Source: an uncultured Lachnospiraceae bacterium (lineage in GTDB: Bacteria > Bacillota > Clostridia > Lachnospirales > Lachnospiraceae). Taken from it: a stretch of 19,093 nt of DNA. The stretch spans positions 1 through 19,093 of the forward strand of contig CALFCS010000045.1 of NCBI GenBank assembly GCA_937950565.1, given 5' to 3'. Under the pieces are notes generated by a model. That model was not told the origin of the DNA. It made no database searches and worked only from the letters and a program-made list of their open reading frames with translations. The translations under genes were made by a program, and so were the position numbers. Position 1 is the stretch's first letter. Each line of letters begins with the position of its first letter. Positions 1 through 7,138 of this stretch are shown here, piece after piece.

Positions 1-54
1 TGAGGTTCATTTTTATTCAATTGGCATTATTTCTGAATTACAGGAATGCTCCTT

Positions 55-891
55 TCACTCCATCAGATTTTTAAGACGTTCCATTTTCTGCTGCGCCGGT
101 ATTTTGCGGAAATCGCCGCCCGTAAAGCGGACGGGCACGCACATTTCAAGCAGCCTGCCATAAATGCGTGCGTGTGGCACGTCCTCCGGATTCCTAAGCT
201 GCTCCGGCGTGAGGTTCGTCGTTGCGATCAGCGGCTTTTTGCTGATATAACGGCTGTCTATCACGTTGTAGACTTGTTCAAGACCGTATTCCGTACCCCT
301 CTCCATGCCGAAATCGTCAATGATAAGCAGGGGATAGGCACACAGCTTTAATACATACTCATTCCTGTTTTCTGCTCCGTAGAAAAGGTTATTCAGTATC
401 GTGGCGAAGTTCGTCATGCAGACGGGTATTTCCTGCTCCATGAGGGCATTTGCAACACAGCCCGCAAAATAGCTTTTCCCCGTTCCCACGTTCCCCCACA
501 ATAGGTAGCCGATATTCTCAGAACGCATCGTTTCCCAATGTTCCACATAAAAATGCGCTTTCTCTATCTGCGGGCATTTCCCGTTGTCGTTTTCAAAAGT
601 CCAGTGCCGCATGGCAGGATTGGAAAAGCCTTCCCGTTTCAGGCGCTCCACTTCGGCATTATGCTTTTCGTCCGCATCCTTTTTCTCCCGCTTTTCACGT
701 TCTGCCCTTCGGCAGTCGCATTCAGACGGGTGACGGTCACGCCCGAACAGAGCCTTGCCTTTAGGGAAATAGGCTTCTTTCGGCTTGTGGCACTTCCCAC
801 AGTACAATAAACCGTCCTCACCCGTATAATCCTCCGGCTCCGCATCAGTGCTTACCATCTGCAAAACCGTATCCATTAAATTACCACTCAT
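55..891 (-). CDS. DnaC/IstB-like AAA+ helicase loader of a mobile element
   Basis: A 278-residue ATPase of the DnaC/DnaI helicase-loader type, expected to bring the replicative helicase to the element's replication origin in the cytoplasm. Residues 133-140 (GNVGTGKS) form Walker A, LLIIDD at 188-193 is Walker B, TTN at 224-226 fits sensor 1, and Arg242/Arg246 are candidates for an arginine finger. The N-terminus has four cysteines (31, 34, 58, 60) in a CxxC...CxC arrangement, which suggests a zinc-binding knuckle as in element-encoded DnaC homologues. The ATG overlaps the upstream replisome-organizer stop as ATGA, with a GAGGGGG ribosome site inside that gene, so the two are translationally coupled. 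The pairing of initiator and loader is the usual layout in clostridial conjugative or mobilizable elements. IstB is less likely because no IstA-like transposase is adjacent. Confidence 0.9.
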   Translation of the reverse strand: MSGNLMDTVLQMVSTDAEPEDYTGEDGLLYCGKCHKPKEAYFPKGKALFGRDRHPSECDCRRAEREKREKKDADEKHNAEVERLKREGFSNPAMRHWTFENDNGKCPQIEKAHFYVEHWETMRSENIGYLLWGNVGTGKSYFAGCVANALMEQEIPVCMTNFATILNNLFYGAENRNEYVLKLCAYPLLIIDDFGMERGTEYGLEQVYNVIDSRYISKKPLIATTNLTPEQLRNPEDVPHARIYGRLLEMCVPVRFTGGDFRKIPAQQKMERLKNLME

Positions 892-1649
892 AAGCTGTCC
901 CCCTCACTGTATGAATAATCAGGCATTCCCTTTTTTGGTGCTTTTTCAGCGTCCTCCTGCGCCCACTTGTAAATCGTGGCGGCATGGTTATTGTATTTCT
1001 TCCCGCTTGAAGCGATATGTACGGATAAGCGGTCAATGTAATATTCCCACTTGTCGGGCAATTCTGTTTTCAGATCATTAAGCTCCGCATCAGAAAGAAA
1101 AACATTATTAAATTTTCCAAAAGGTGCGTGGGCGGGCGTTTCTTTCTCTCCCTCTCCCTCTTTCTCTATATCTTTCTCTCTCTCTATCTCTAACTCTCTC
1201 TCTACGCGGCAAACTTGTTGCGGATTGTTGCAGTCCGTTTCATTTGTGTTGCATTGCAACGCTTTCTGTTCCAGAGCAAGCTGTTTTTTTCTCTCCCTGC
1301 ACTCCCTTGAGCGTATGGTGGACGCTGTTTCCGAGCCAATGATTGCCGGAACTTCCGTAAGCTGATATTCATCATCATCACAGATTTCTATCAACCCATG
1401 ACGCTGTAAAAATCCGAGTGTCAGCTTCACATTCTCTGCGTCCTCATCGAGTGCAAGGGCAATCTCCGAAGCGAAATTGTCCTCCACGCCCTCAAAGTAA
1501 AGTTTCCCCTCGTCCTTCAGCGAGAGCAGCATCATTTTCAGGTAGATAATCGTATGCGTATCGCCGCCCGCTATGGAACGCAGTTTCTTAATGCGCTTGT
1601 CTGAAAACCAGTCCGCTTTCAGTTTCAGCCAGTAATACCTCTTTGCCAT
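888..1649 (-). CDS. Phage replisome organizer N-terminal / DnaD-like replication initiation protein
   Basis: A 253-residue protein. Residues 1-90 (MAKRYYWLKLKADWFSDKRI onward) match the replisome-organizer N-terminal winged-helix type of phages and mobile elements. Residues 203-233 (YYIDRLS...NHAATIYKWAQED) resemble the DnaD-like C-terminal region. Between them, at about 148-172, lies a highly charged Glu/Arg/Lys linker encoded by a pure polypurine tract. I chose the ATG at 1649 because AGGAGG sits 6 bases upstream. The longer frame begins with a TTG at 1742 and would run through a leader hairpin. The expected role is to open the element's origin and recruit the DnaC-like loader encoded by the overlapping downstream gene. 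Transcription probably depends on read-through of the hairpin at 1671-1713. Confidence 0.85.
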   Translation of the reverse strand: MAKRYYWLKLKADWFSDKRIKKLRSIAGGDTHTIIYLKMMLLSLKDEGKLYFEGVEDNFASEIALALDEDAENVKLTLGFLQRHGLIEICDDDEYQLTEVPAIIGSETASTIRSRECRERKKQLALEQKALQCNTNETDCNNPQQVCRVERELEIEREKDIEKEGEGEKETPAHAPFGKFNNVFLSDAELNDLKTELPDKWEYYIDRLSVHIASSGKKYNNHAATIYKWAQEDAEKAPKKGMPDYSYSEGDSL

Positions 1650-1670
1650 AAAAACCCTCCTAAAACGCAC

Positions 1671-1713
1671 AAAAAGGACAGCCAAGACCTTTCCCATAGG
1701 TCTTAGACTGCCC
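1671..1713 (-). terminator. Leader hairpin with U-tract (putative attenuator) upstream of the replication genes
   Basis: On the minus strand GGGCAG-UCU-AAGACCU pairs with AGGUCUU-GG-CUGUCC around a 7-base loop. The pairs are 7 bp, then an internal loop, then 6 bp including one G-U. UUUUU follows directly, and the ribosome site of the replisome-organizer gene begins about 10 bases further on. This has the form of an intrinsic terminator placed inside a 5' leader. The frame entering the hairpin is open and in phase with the gene, so a leader peptide could be translated across it. Regulation by attenuation is inference. Confidence 0.65.
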
Positions 1714-1829
1714 TTACGCTGTGTTAATAAAAAATAATTCAAACTCCCTTGAAAACATCTGCAAACAGTTGGGAAGAATTGCAGAATAATATACGGGATT
1801 TATATATTCAGTTTTTGAATGTATCTGCC

Positions 1830-2159
1830 TTAAATTTTCAGCTTGTCCGCACCGTATTTGTGAATGATACGGAAAAGGATTTCTTTCTCTTTCCCCTCTG
1901 CTTTATCATATAAGCCACACAGGGTTTTCTGTTCCGTCAGTGTGAGGGTATTGGTATAAGGCTTATAGTTTTCCGTAATGAAAACCCCGCCGCCCTCGCC
2001 CGGTTTTGTATAGACAGGATAATCAAAAGACAGTGCGATAACATCATTCATTATCGTGCGCCTTGAAACTTCCAGTTCCCATGCAAGCTCCCTCATGGTA
2101 GTGTGTCCTTTTGCGGCTAAAATGCTGATGATTTCCAGCCTGCGGTGTGCCGTATCCAC
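1830..2159 (-). CDS. Small HTH (DeoR/HTH_11-like) regulator, GTG start
   Basis: A 109-residue DNA-binding protein. Residues about 20-41 (TTMRELAWELEVSRRTIMND) form a helix-turn-helix, followed by a wing-like GEGGGVFI segment at 54-61 and a short C-terminal helical region ending FRIIHKYGADKLKI. It has only the N-terminal part of a DeoR/WYL-type regulator and no sensor domain. I chose the GTG at 2159 because GGAGG lies 6 bases upstream (AAGGGAGGAATAAA-GTG). The longer ATG at 2234 has no comparable site. It is a paralogue of the next gene (2272-2610), with the same HTH, Gly-Gly wing and IIH(K/E)(Y/F)G ending. Regulation of the element's own mobilization or replication genes is likely but inferred from position. 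Confidence 0.75.
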   Translation of the reverse strand: MDTAHRRLEIISILAAKGHTTMRELAWELEVSRRTIMNDVIALSFDYPVYTKPGEGGGVFITENYKPYTNTLTLTEQKTLCGLYDKAEGKEKEILFRIIHKYGADKLKI

Positions 2160-2197
2160 TTTATTCCTCCCTTCATTTCTGTCTTGTAATCCGTTCA

Positions 2198-2267
2198 CGA
2201 TTGCCAGCCCAAAAAACATATAAAACATTTCCAAAAATCTTTATATGCTTTACAAGAATGGCAATCG
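2198..2267. repeat. Spaced inverted repeat CGATTGCC / GGCAATCG between the two HTH genes
   Basis: Perfect 8-bp arms at 2198-2205 and 2260-2267 flank about 54 AT-rich bases in the 112-base gap ahead of the GTG-started HTH gene. It could be a pair of operator half-sites bound by one of the paralogous HTH proteins, or a long-loop RNA hairpin. No function is shown by the sequence. Confidence 0.4.
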
Positions 2268-2271
2268 CTGT

Positions 2272-2610
2272 TTATGTATCTTTCCCACAATACGGTCCAA
2301 ACTCATGTATGATTGACAGTATCGTTTCTTTATCTTCCGAAGAACAGGCAACAGCGATTTTTTCCAGACATTCCAGTTGCTCTTTGGAGAGTGAGTTCTG
2401 GTGTTTTCCCACCCCGTCTATGAGGAAGTAGCCGCCGTTATATCCCTTTTTTGTCATAATGGGAAGTTCCTCGCCTATGATTTCAAAATCCCTGCTTATG
2501 GACTTCCTGCCCACACCGTACCTTGCCATCATTTTTGATACGGTCAGCCTCTGCCCTGCCAGCAGCATACGCTCCATTTCCCTGCGCCGCCGGAATGTGC
2601 TGTCTAACAT
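2272..2610 (-). CDS. Small HTH (DeoR/HTH_11-like) regulator, paralogue of the neighbouring gene
   Basis: A 112-residue protein. The HTH lies at about residues 22-43 (LTVSKMMARYGVGRKSISRD), followed by a wing containing KKGYNGGYFLIDG and a C-terminal segment ending ILSIIHEFGPYCGKDT. Start at 2610 has a GGGGG-type ribosome site (AAAGGGGGTGAACC-ATG). The gene shares its domain plan with the HTH gene at 1830-2159, so the two look like a tandem duplication that has diverged. It is transcribed away from mobC and shares with it the divergent 427-base region holding the putative oriT, so it may control transfer genes on both sides. The target is not known. Confidence 0.75.
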   Translation of the reverse strand: MLDSTFRRRREMERMLLAGQRLTVSKMMARYGVGRKSISRDFEIIGEELPIMTKKGYNGGYFLIDGVGKHQNSLSKEQLECLEKIAVACSSEDKETILSIIHEFGPYCGKDT

Positions 2611-2647
2611 GGTTCACCCCCTTTCCGCTGTTTTATTCCCTGAACGT

Positions 2648-2653
2648 ATTATA
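2648..2653 (-). promoter_or_regulatory. -10 box (TATAAT) for the HTH gene starting at 2610
   Basis: A consensus TATAAT on the minus strand lies 38 bases upstream of the ATG, giving a leader of about 30 bases. No clear -35 box is seen at 16-18 bases, so an activator or a relaxed -35 may be used. Confidence 0.5.
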
Positions 2654-2826
2654 AAAAAAGTAATGTCCCCTCTATGCCCTCATTCTTCTAAAAAGTTTGT
2701 CTTTTTTCAAAAAGGCAGTAGCTGTAAAAGTATCCCAAAGTAGTCATAGCAAGCACTGCCTGTGTTCCCTCACAGGCTTCATTTTTTCAATTTTCCCCAA
2801 AGCGGAAACTTGAAAAAAATGCTTGT

Positions 2827-3011
2827 AGGGGGAAGCATCCCCCTAGCCCCTCTACGCTCAAAAATCTCGGAAACGCCCTGCGTATATTTCTGATTTTTTC
2901 GCTTATTTTTTTACACAAATGTCCCCCGTAACGGTACAGAAGATAGTGTAAAATCTTTTCAAAAACCAAATGCAGAAAGGTTGCTAGGTGCCAGTGGCAC
3001 CTGTCCAGCAA
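2827..3011 (+). other. Putative oriT region: cluster of inverted repeats next to mobC
   Basis: Three inverted repeats lie in the non-coding 2611-3037 gap just ahead of mobC. The first is AGGGGGA-agca-TCCCCCT at 2827-2844. The second is TTTTACAC / GTGTAAAA at 2909-2916 and 2946-2953. The third is a nested repeat at 2981-3011, with outer arms TTGCT/AGCAA and an inner perfect GGTGCCA-g-TGGCACC. Relaxosome proteins of the MobC type bind near the nick site, and oriT usually lies directly beside mob genes. The nick site itself cannot be assigned. The rest of the gap (2654-2826) shows no gene. Confidence 0.5.
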
Positions 3012-3037
3012 CGACCGAAGCGGAGCGGAGAACAAAA

Positions 3038-3379
3038 ATGGCAAACAGAGAACGTAAAAACGAGTTAAAAATATATCTAAGTGACGATGAGCAGTACATA
3101 CTTGAGCAGAAAGTAAAAGCCTCCGGCATGAGAGATAAATCCTCTTTCCTGCGCCGCCTAATTTTATATGGATTTGTCTATGACATTGACTATTCCGAGC
3201 TTCGGGAATACAACGCTACCCTTGGCAGAATCGGGAACAATCTGAACCAGATAGCAAAGCGCATGAACGCCACAGGCAATGTCTATGCCGCCGATGTAAA
3301 GGAAGTAAAGGAGCTGATGAAAAAAGTGTGGGATACACAGAAAGCCATGCTGTCAAAACAGCCATACATGAAACAATAA
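3038..3379 (+). CDS. mobC: MobC-like relaxosome accessory protein
   Basis: A 113-residue protein of the clostridial MobC type. The N-terminus is basic (MANRERKNEL), followed by a ribbon-helix-helix-like stretch (KIYLSDDEQYILEQKVKASG, then SSFLRRLILYG). The characteristic motif RIGNNLNQIAKRMNATGNVY sits at residues 64-83, and a helical C-terminus follows. It should bind oriT and help a relaxase nick it. I chose the ATG at 3038, with GGAG 7 bases upstream. A longer frame from 2981 would overlap the oriT-like inverted repeat and encode unlikely sequence. A relaxase gene normally follows at once, but here the next 450 bases hold no coding sequence. The module is therefore incomplete or interrupted, and mobilization would need a relaxase from elsewhere. 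Confidence 0.8.
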   Translation: MANRERKNELKIYLSDDEQYILEQKVKASGMRDKSSFLRRLILYGFVYDIDYSELREYNATLGRIGNNLNQIAKRMNATGNVYAADVKEVKELMKKVWDTQKAMLSKQPYMKQ

Positions 3380-3486
3380 ACTGAATGTGAAACCCCTACT
3401 GGAGCAACACTTCATCATCCTGTTTTTCTTTGCAAATCTCCGAAAAGGAAACCGCAAAATAATATATAAACTCTCAAAATTCGACA

Positions 3487-3538
3487 TTAAAAAAGGTGTA
3501 TCGCCTTGAAGTTTTTATACCTCATTCCGATACACCTT
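3487..3538 (-). terminator. Intrinsic terminator ending the redox/MATE operon
   Basis: An 11-bp perfect stem AAGGTGTATCG (3493-3503) / CGATACACCTT (3528-3538) has a 24-base loop. On the minus strand it is followed by a run of six U. It lies about 290 bases beyond the MATE stop codon. The rest of 3380-3829 is AT-rich with no convincing gene on either strand. Confidence 0.6.
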
Positions 3539-3829
3539 AGTGTGTTGTATGCTGTTGATTTTAATGAATGTTTTTATCCAACTCTTATGCATTTTTTGCT
3601 TTACTCTCATTATACTGTATTTCTTTCTCTTTGAAACATTGTGTCGTCTTTTTATGAACACACTGTCTATAACTTACCATCTAATTCCACAGGATTCTAA
3701 ACAGTTTTCTATAACCTCAAAATATTTAATATCTCATATCAGAGAAAAATTTTAGAATTAACAGCCAATTCAAAACAGCGACTTTGATTTCTCAAAAGCC
3801 GCCGTAATCAAATTCCAAACAATGTAAAT

Positions 3830-5179
3830 TTATTTTTCTTTATTTCCGGCATGAGCTTTCCACTTTCCACGCAGAAAATGTACCCATGAAATTACAAAGC
3901 TAAATCCCCATCCAAAAAGTGTGTTCCACCAGATCATATGATAACCCACGCCCGGAATCCCCTGAAAAAGATAAGTAGTTGCCACACGAACCGTCAAGGC
4001 GCCAGTTGCCGCAAAGGTAGAATACAGGGCATTGTTTGCACCCTGAAATAAACCTAATAACGGGAAGTAAGATGCAAATAAAGGTAAGCAAAGTGCCACA
4101 AACCGTACATGAGCAGCACAATAACCTATAGCTTCCTCCCCTAATCCAAACGCTGCAACAATAGGTCTTGCAAAAATGAAAACCACTATCAAGATACATA
4201 TTGTAATGATTTCTGAGATTAATACAGTATGTTTTGCGCCAGTCTTTACTCGGTCAAGCCTGTTCGCCCCTATATTTTGTCCTGTGTAGGTTCCCTGTGT
4301 CGTCATCAGGGCGCTTGCTGGTAACGTCATATATGTTTCTACCTTTTGGGCAACCGAGAAAGATGCTGTCATAGCCTCCCCGTAGCTGTTAACTGCTCTT
4401 TGAATGAAAACAAATCCAAATGACACAATAAACTGCTGCAATGCCATAGGAAAGCCTGCTTTCAAAGTTTGCTTTGCAAGCTGCCATTCAAAGGTAAATT
4501 CATTTAGTTTCCAACGAAACATAGGGTACTTCTTCATCATGTAAATGATGCCCACTACACAGGAAAGAGCCTGTGCAATATCTGTAGCAATAGCAGCACC
4601 AGCCACCCCCATATTCATGTTATAAACGAATATAATATCCAGCACAACATTGACTACACTGGCAACCAGCAGAAAATATAATGTCGCTTTGCTGTCTCCA
4701 ATCCCCCGCAGGATAGCGGCTACAATATTATATCCAAATTGAAAAATAAGTCCTGCCGCATAAATCTTGAAATAAGTATTAGCCATAGGAATCAGACTGT
4801 CCGGCGTTGCTAAGATATGTTCAAGAGCAAATCGGCTGATTATAATACCTACCGCTGTCGCTACCACACCCATAGCAAGCATGACCAACAAAGAGGAAGA
4901 TGCCTGCCTGCGCATATCGTCCTTTTTGTCCGCTCCAAAAAGCTGTGCAATCAGTATGCAGGCTCCCGCCGAAAAACCATTTGCCAACGCCAGAAATGCC
5001 ATTGTGAGAACACCGCAGGCACCAACCGCTGCTAGGGGAGATTCCCCGGCAAAATTGCCTACAATAATGGTATCCACTGTATTATAAAGCTGTTGGAGCA
5101 GCAAACCCAAAAGTACTGGTATCATAAAGGACAAGATACCCTTCCACGGTGCTCCTTCCGTCAATGCTTTGTTATTCAT
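3830..5179 (-). CDS. MATE family multidrug efflux pump
   Basis: A 449-residue membrane protein with about twelve hydrophobic helices in two halves, of the MATE (DinF/MepA-like) type. The N-terminal signature is GILSFMIPVLLGLLLQQLYN followed by TVDTIIVGNFAG, typical of Firmicute MATE proteins, which export cationic or xenobiotic compounds using Na+ or H+. I chose the ATG at 5179, 9 bases after GGAGG. An ATG at 5185 is only 3 bases from it, and the longer frame from 5203 contains the ribosome site itself. It is the last gene of a five-gene operon, 27 bases after the iron-sulfur-type flavoprotein gene. Efflux of the substrate or product of the upstream reductases is a reasonable inference. The substrate cannot be read from the sequence. 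Confidence 0.9.
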   Translation of the reverse strand: MNNKALTEGAPWKGILSFMIPVLLGLLLQQLYNTVDTIIVGNFAGESPLAAVGACGVLTMAFLALANGFSAGACILIAQLFGADKKDDMRRQASSSLLVMLAMGVVATAVGIIISRFALEHILATPDSLIPMANTYFKIYAAGLIFQFGYNIVAAILRGIGDSKATLYFLLVASVVNVVLDIIFVYNMNMGVAGAAIATDIAQALSCVVGIIYMMKKYPMFRWKLNEFTFEWQLAKQTLKAGFPMALQQFIVSFGFVFIQRAVNSYGEAMTASFSVAQKVETYMTLPASALMTTQGTYTGQNIGANRLDRVKTGAKHTVLISEIITICILIVVFIFARPIVAAFGLGEEAIGYCAAHVRFVALCLPLFASYFPLLGLFQGANNALYSTFAATGALTVRVATTYLFQGIPGVGYHMIWWNTLFGWGFSFVISWVHFLRGKWKAHAGNKEK

Positions 5180-5206
5180 CGCCATATACCTCCATATATT
5201 CAATCG

Positions 5207-5743
5207 TTACTTCATTGATTTACCAAGTTCATAAGCCTTTTGCGGGTAAACGCTTCTTTCTGTCATAGAAACCGTCCCACACCCAAATCCAAGAATCATA
5301 CCTTGATCCTTAAAGTTCAAATACTTACACAATGTTTGATAATGCAAGGAAATATCTTTCATCGTCCAGTCCCTGCTGTCCCATGCTGCTACAATCAACG
5401 CTGTTTTCAAACCTTTTGCAGACAGTTGACCATTAAAACTGTAAAAACGGTCAATAACAGTTTTGAGCTGTGCAGACATTCCAAAATAGTACAGCGGCGT
5501 TACGAAAACTACCATATCTGAAGCAAGTATCTGTTCTTTCAGCCCTGCCATATCATCCTTTTGGCAACAGGGACCCGCCATACCACATACCTCACACCCC
5601 AAACAAGGATTCAGAGATGCCCTTGCAGCATCAAATGTATTGACAGTGTGTCCCTTTTCTCTTGCTCCGCATATAAAGTTATCCGCAAGCAGATTTGATG
5701 AACCGTTTTTATGTGGGCTGCTTTCAATTACTAATATCCTCAT
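5207..5743 (-). CDS. NADPH-dependent FMN reductase / iron-sulfur flavoprotein-type oxidoreductase
   Basis: A 178-residue flavodoxin-fold protein. The phosphate-binding loop follows the first strand (RILVIESSPHKNGSSNLL), and a TPLYYFGMSAQLKTVIDRFY motif at about 89-108 is typical of the NAD(P)H:FMN oxidoreductase family. Between them lies CLGCEVCGMAGPCC: Cys47, 50, 53, 59 and 60. The spacing C-x2-C-x2-C-x5-C agrees with the compact cluster motif of archaeal-type iron-sulfur flavoproteins (Isf), so a 4Fe-4S cluster beside FMN is possible. I chose the ATG at 5743 (AAGGGAG 7 bases upstream). The longer frame overlaps the upstream gene and adds unrelated sequence. The gene is 31 bases after the aldo/keto reductase gene in one operon. 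It probably transfers electrons to quinones, nitro compounds or oxidants. Confidence 0.85.
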   Translation of the reverse strand: MRILVIESSPHKNGSSNLLADNFICGAREKGHTVNTFDAARASLNPCLGCEVCGMAGPCCQKDDMAGLKEQILASDMVVFVTPLYYFGMSAQLKTVIDRFYSFNGQLSAKGLKTALIVAAWDSRDWTMKDISLHYQTLCKYLNFKDQGMILGFGCGTVSMTERSVYPQKAYELGKSMK

Positions 5744-5774
5744 TTTTGTTCTCCCTTCATATTGTCTGAATACT

Positions 5775-6572
5775 TTACCACCAACCGAACAGGCTTTTGC
5801 CAATTTCAAGCTGCTCAATTTCCTGCATTTCATCAGCTTCCAAATCAAAGTCCAAAGCAGCAAAATTTTCTTTCATCCGCTCAATATGTGTGGACTTCGG
5901 GATAACCACAATCCCCTGCTGTAATAAAAACCGCAGAGCAATCTGCGCTACTGATTTACCATGATTCTGTGCAATCCCTAAAAGCGTGCTATTCTCCCAA
6001 ATACCATTCTGCCCACAGGCAAGAGGTGACCAGCTTTCATGCTTTGTTCCAATCTGGCACTCTAACTGCCGCAATTTTTTCTGCTGCCTGAAAACATGAG
6101 TTTCCACCTGATTGATTGCCGGAATCACTTTGCAGTGGTTCACCAAATCCAGATACCGTTCCTCCAAAAAATTAGAAATGCCAATAGCCCGCAATTTTCC
6201 ATCTTTATAGGCAGTTTCCATAGCACGGTAAATCTCATGAACATCTCCGGTAGGTTCGTGGATCAGAAGCAGATCAATATAATCCATTCCTATTTTCTTC
6301 AAAGAACTGTCAATCGAACGCAACGTATCCTGATAACCATGACAAGCCCACAGTTTTGTTGTAATAAACAGCTCTGAACGTGTAATTCCGGATTTCCGGC
6401 ACGCAAGACCGACCTCCTGCTCGTTTCCATAGCACTGTGCTGTATCAATCGAACGATAACCGACACGGAGCGCGTCTGCAACACAGCGTTCAGTGATCCG
6501 TGCAGGTGTCTGATAGGTGCCATAACCTAAAATTGGCATTTTCACGCCATTATTCAAAGTAATATGCTCCAT
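5775..6572 (-). CDS. Aldo/keto reductase (NADPH-dependent)
   Basis: A 265-residue TIM-barrel oxidoreductase of the AKR superfamily, reducing aldehydes or ketones with NADPH. The start MEHITLNNGVKMPILGYGTY is the typical N-terminus. The catalytic tetrad is visible as Asp43 and Tyr48 (in SIDTAQCYGNE), Lys73 (TTKLW) and His105 (LLLIHEP). GISNF (131-135), NQVE (154-157) and the cofactor segment VIPKSTHIERMKEN (223-236) are also in place. Length is slightly below the usual 270-285. The ribosome site is AAAGGA about 10 bases upstream of the ATG. It lies between two flavoprotein genes with gaps of 22 and 31 bases, so it is co-transcribed. Cytoplasmic carbonyl detoxification fits the context; a specific substrate cannot be named. 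Confidence 0.92.
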   Translation of the reverse strand: MEHITLNNGVKMPILGYGTYQTPARITERCVADALRVGYRSIDTAQCYGNEQEVGLACRKSGITRSELFITTKLWACHGYQDTLRSIDSSLKKIGMDYIDLLLIHEPTGDVHEIYRAMETAYKDGKLRAIGISNFLEERYLDLVNHCKVIPAINQVETHVFRQQKKLRQLECQIGTKHESWSPLACGQNGIWENSTLLGIAQNHGKSVAQIALRFLLQQGIVVIPKSTHIERMKENFAALDFDLEADEMQEIEQLEIGKSLFGWW

Positions 6573-6594
6573 TACACTTAATTCCTTTCTTCAC

Positions 6595-7104
6595 TTAAAT
6601 GGAAGCTCCAAGCTGATAGGCTTCTTTGGTTTTTCCTTTACCAAGCACTTCACCTAAGTTCTTCCATTTGAGATTCCTTTCATAAGTCCGATACCATGTT
6701 ACTGCCTGAGAATAATCACCACCGTCCGCAGTCATCAGCAACACGCTCTTTTTGGGGAACCTGCTATATCCCAGGCATTCCAGTTCCGCATATAATCTAT
6801 CAGCTACAGTTTTTAATGTACCTGTTATCGTCCAAAAATACAGCGGAGAAGCAAACACAACTACATCGGCGCTTTCAAATTCAGCATAGATGTGTTCCAT
6901 ATCGTCCTTTTGGCTGCATGGACTTTTAGAATCCCTGCCAGCCCTCAAACAGCCTTTGCAGCTATGGATTTCCATCCCGTCAAGATAGAAAATCTTTACA
7001 TGGTTTCCTGCAGACTCCGCTCCATCTGCAAAAGCCTCCACCAGTTTTGCCGTATTCCCATTCTTTCTTGCAGCTCCATTTAAAACAATAATTTTTTTAT
7101 TCAT
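6595..7104 (-). CDS. Flavodoxin-fold NAD(P)H-dependent FMN reductase
   Basis: A 169-residue protein with the same fold as the flavoprotein at 5207-5743. IIVLNGAARKNGNTAKLVEA forms the FMN phosphate loop and ASPLYFWTITGTLKTVADRL the second signature. Its cysteine region is HSCKGCLRAGRDSKSPC with Cys49, 52 and 63. The third cysteine of the C-x2-C-x2-C cluster pattern is replaced by Ala55, so cluster binding is doubtful and it probably works as a plain flavin oxidoreductase. A conserved SQKDDM follows the cysteines in both proteins (CQKDDM in the paralogue). The ribosome site is AGGAG 11 bases before the ATG. The gene is second in the operon, 34 bases after the SDR gene. Confidence 0.85.
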   Translation of the reverse strand: MNKKIIVLNGAARKNGNTAKLVEAFADGAESAGNHVKIFYLDGMEIHSCKGCLRAGRDSKSPCSQKDDMEHIYAEFESADVVVFASPLYFWTITGTLKTVADRLYAELECLGYSRFPKKSVLLMTADGGDYSQAVTWYRTYERNLKWKNLGEVLGKGKTKEAYQLGASI

Positions 7105-7138
7105 CTGCTTTACACTCCTGCTTTGCCGTATTTACCAT

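Noticed and set aside
1..54. An ATG on the minus strand at 8-10, possibly the next gene after the DnaC-like gene
   Set aside because: Only three codons are visible and the AAAGGAG site is too far upstream to support the start.
46..351. Plus-strand open frame over the DnaC-like gene
   Set aside because: Antisense to a gene with clear Walker motifs; no ribosome site or family features.
1051..1365. Plus-strand open frames rich in Ser/Leu/Phe
   Set aside because: They are the antisense of the GA-rich linker of the replisome organizer, which creates low-complexity Ser/Leu/Phe runs.
3540..3755. 71-codon hydrophobic plus-strand frame
   Set aside because: AT-rich, Phe/Leu/Ile-biased, starts at the edge of a terminator stem, and has no ribosome site or recognizable motif.
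3756..3829. Minus-strand stretch reading ITAAFEKSKSLF then a stop, like the end of a lost gene
   Set aside because: Only twelve codons, and no family could be named with confidence.
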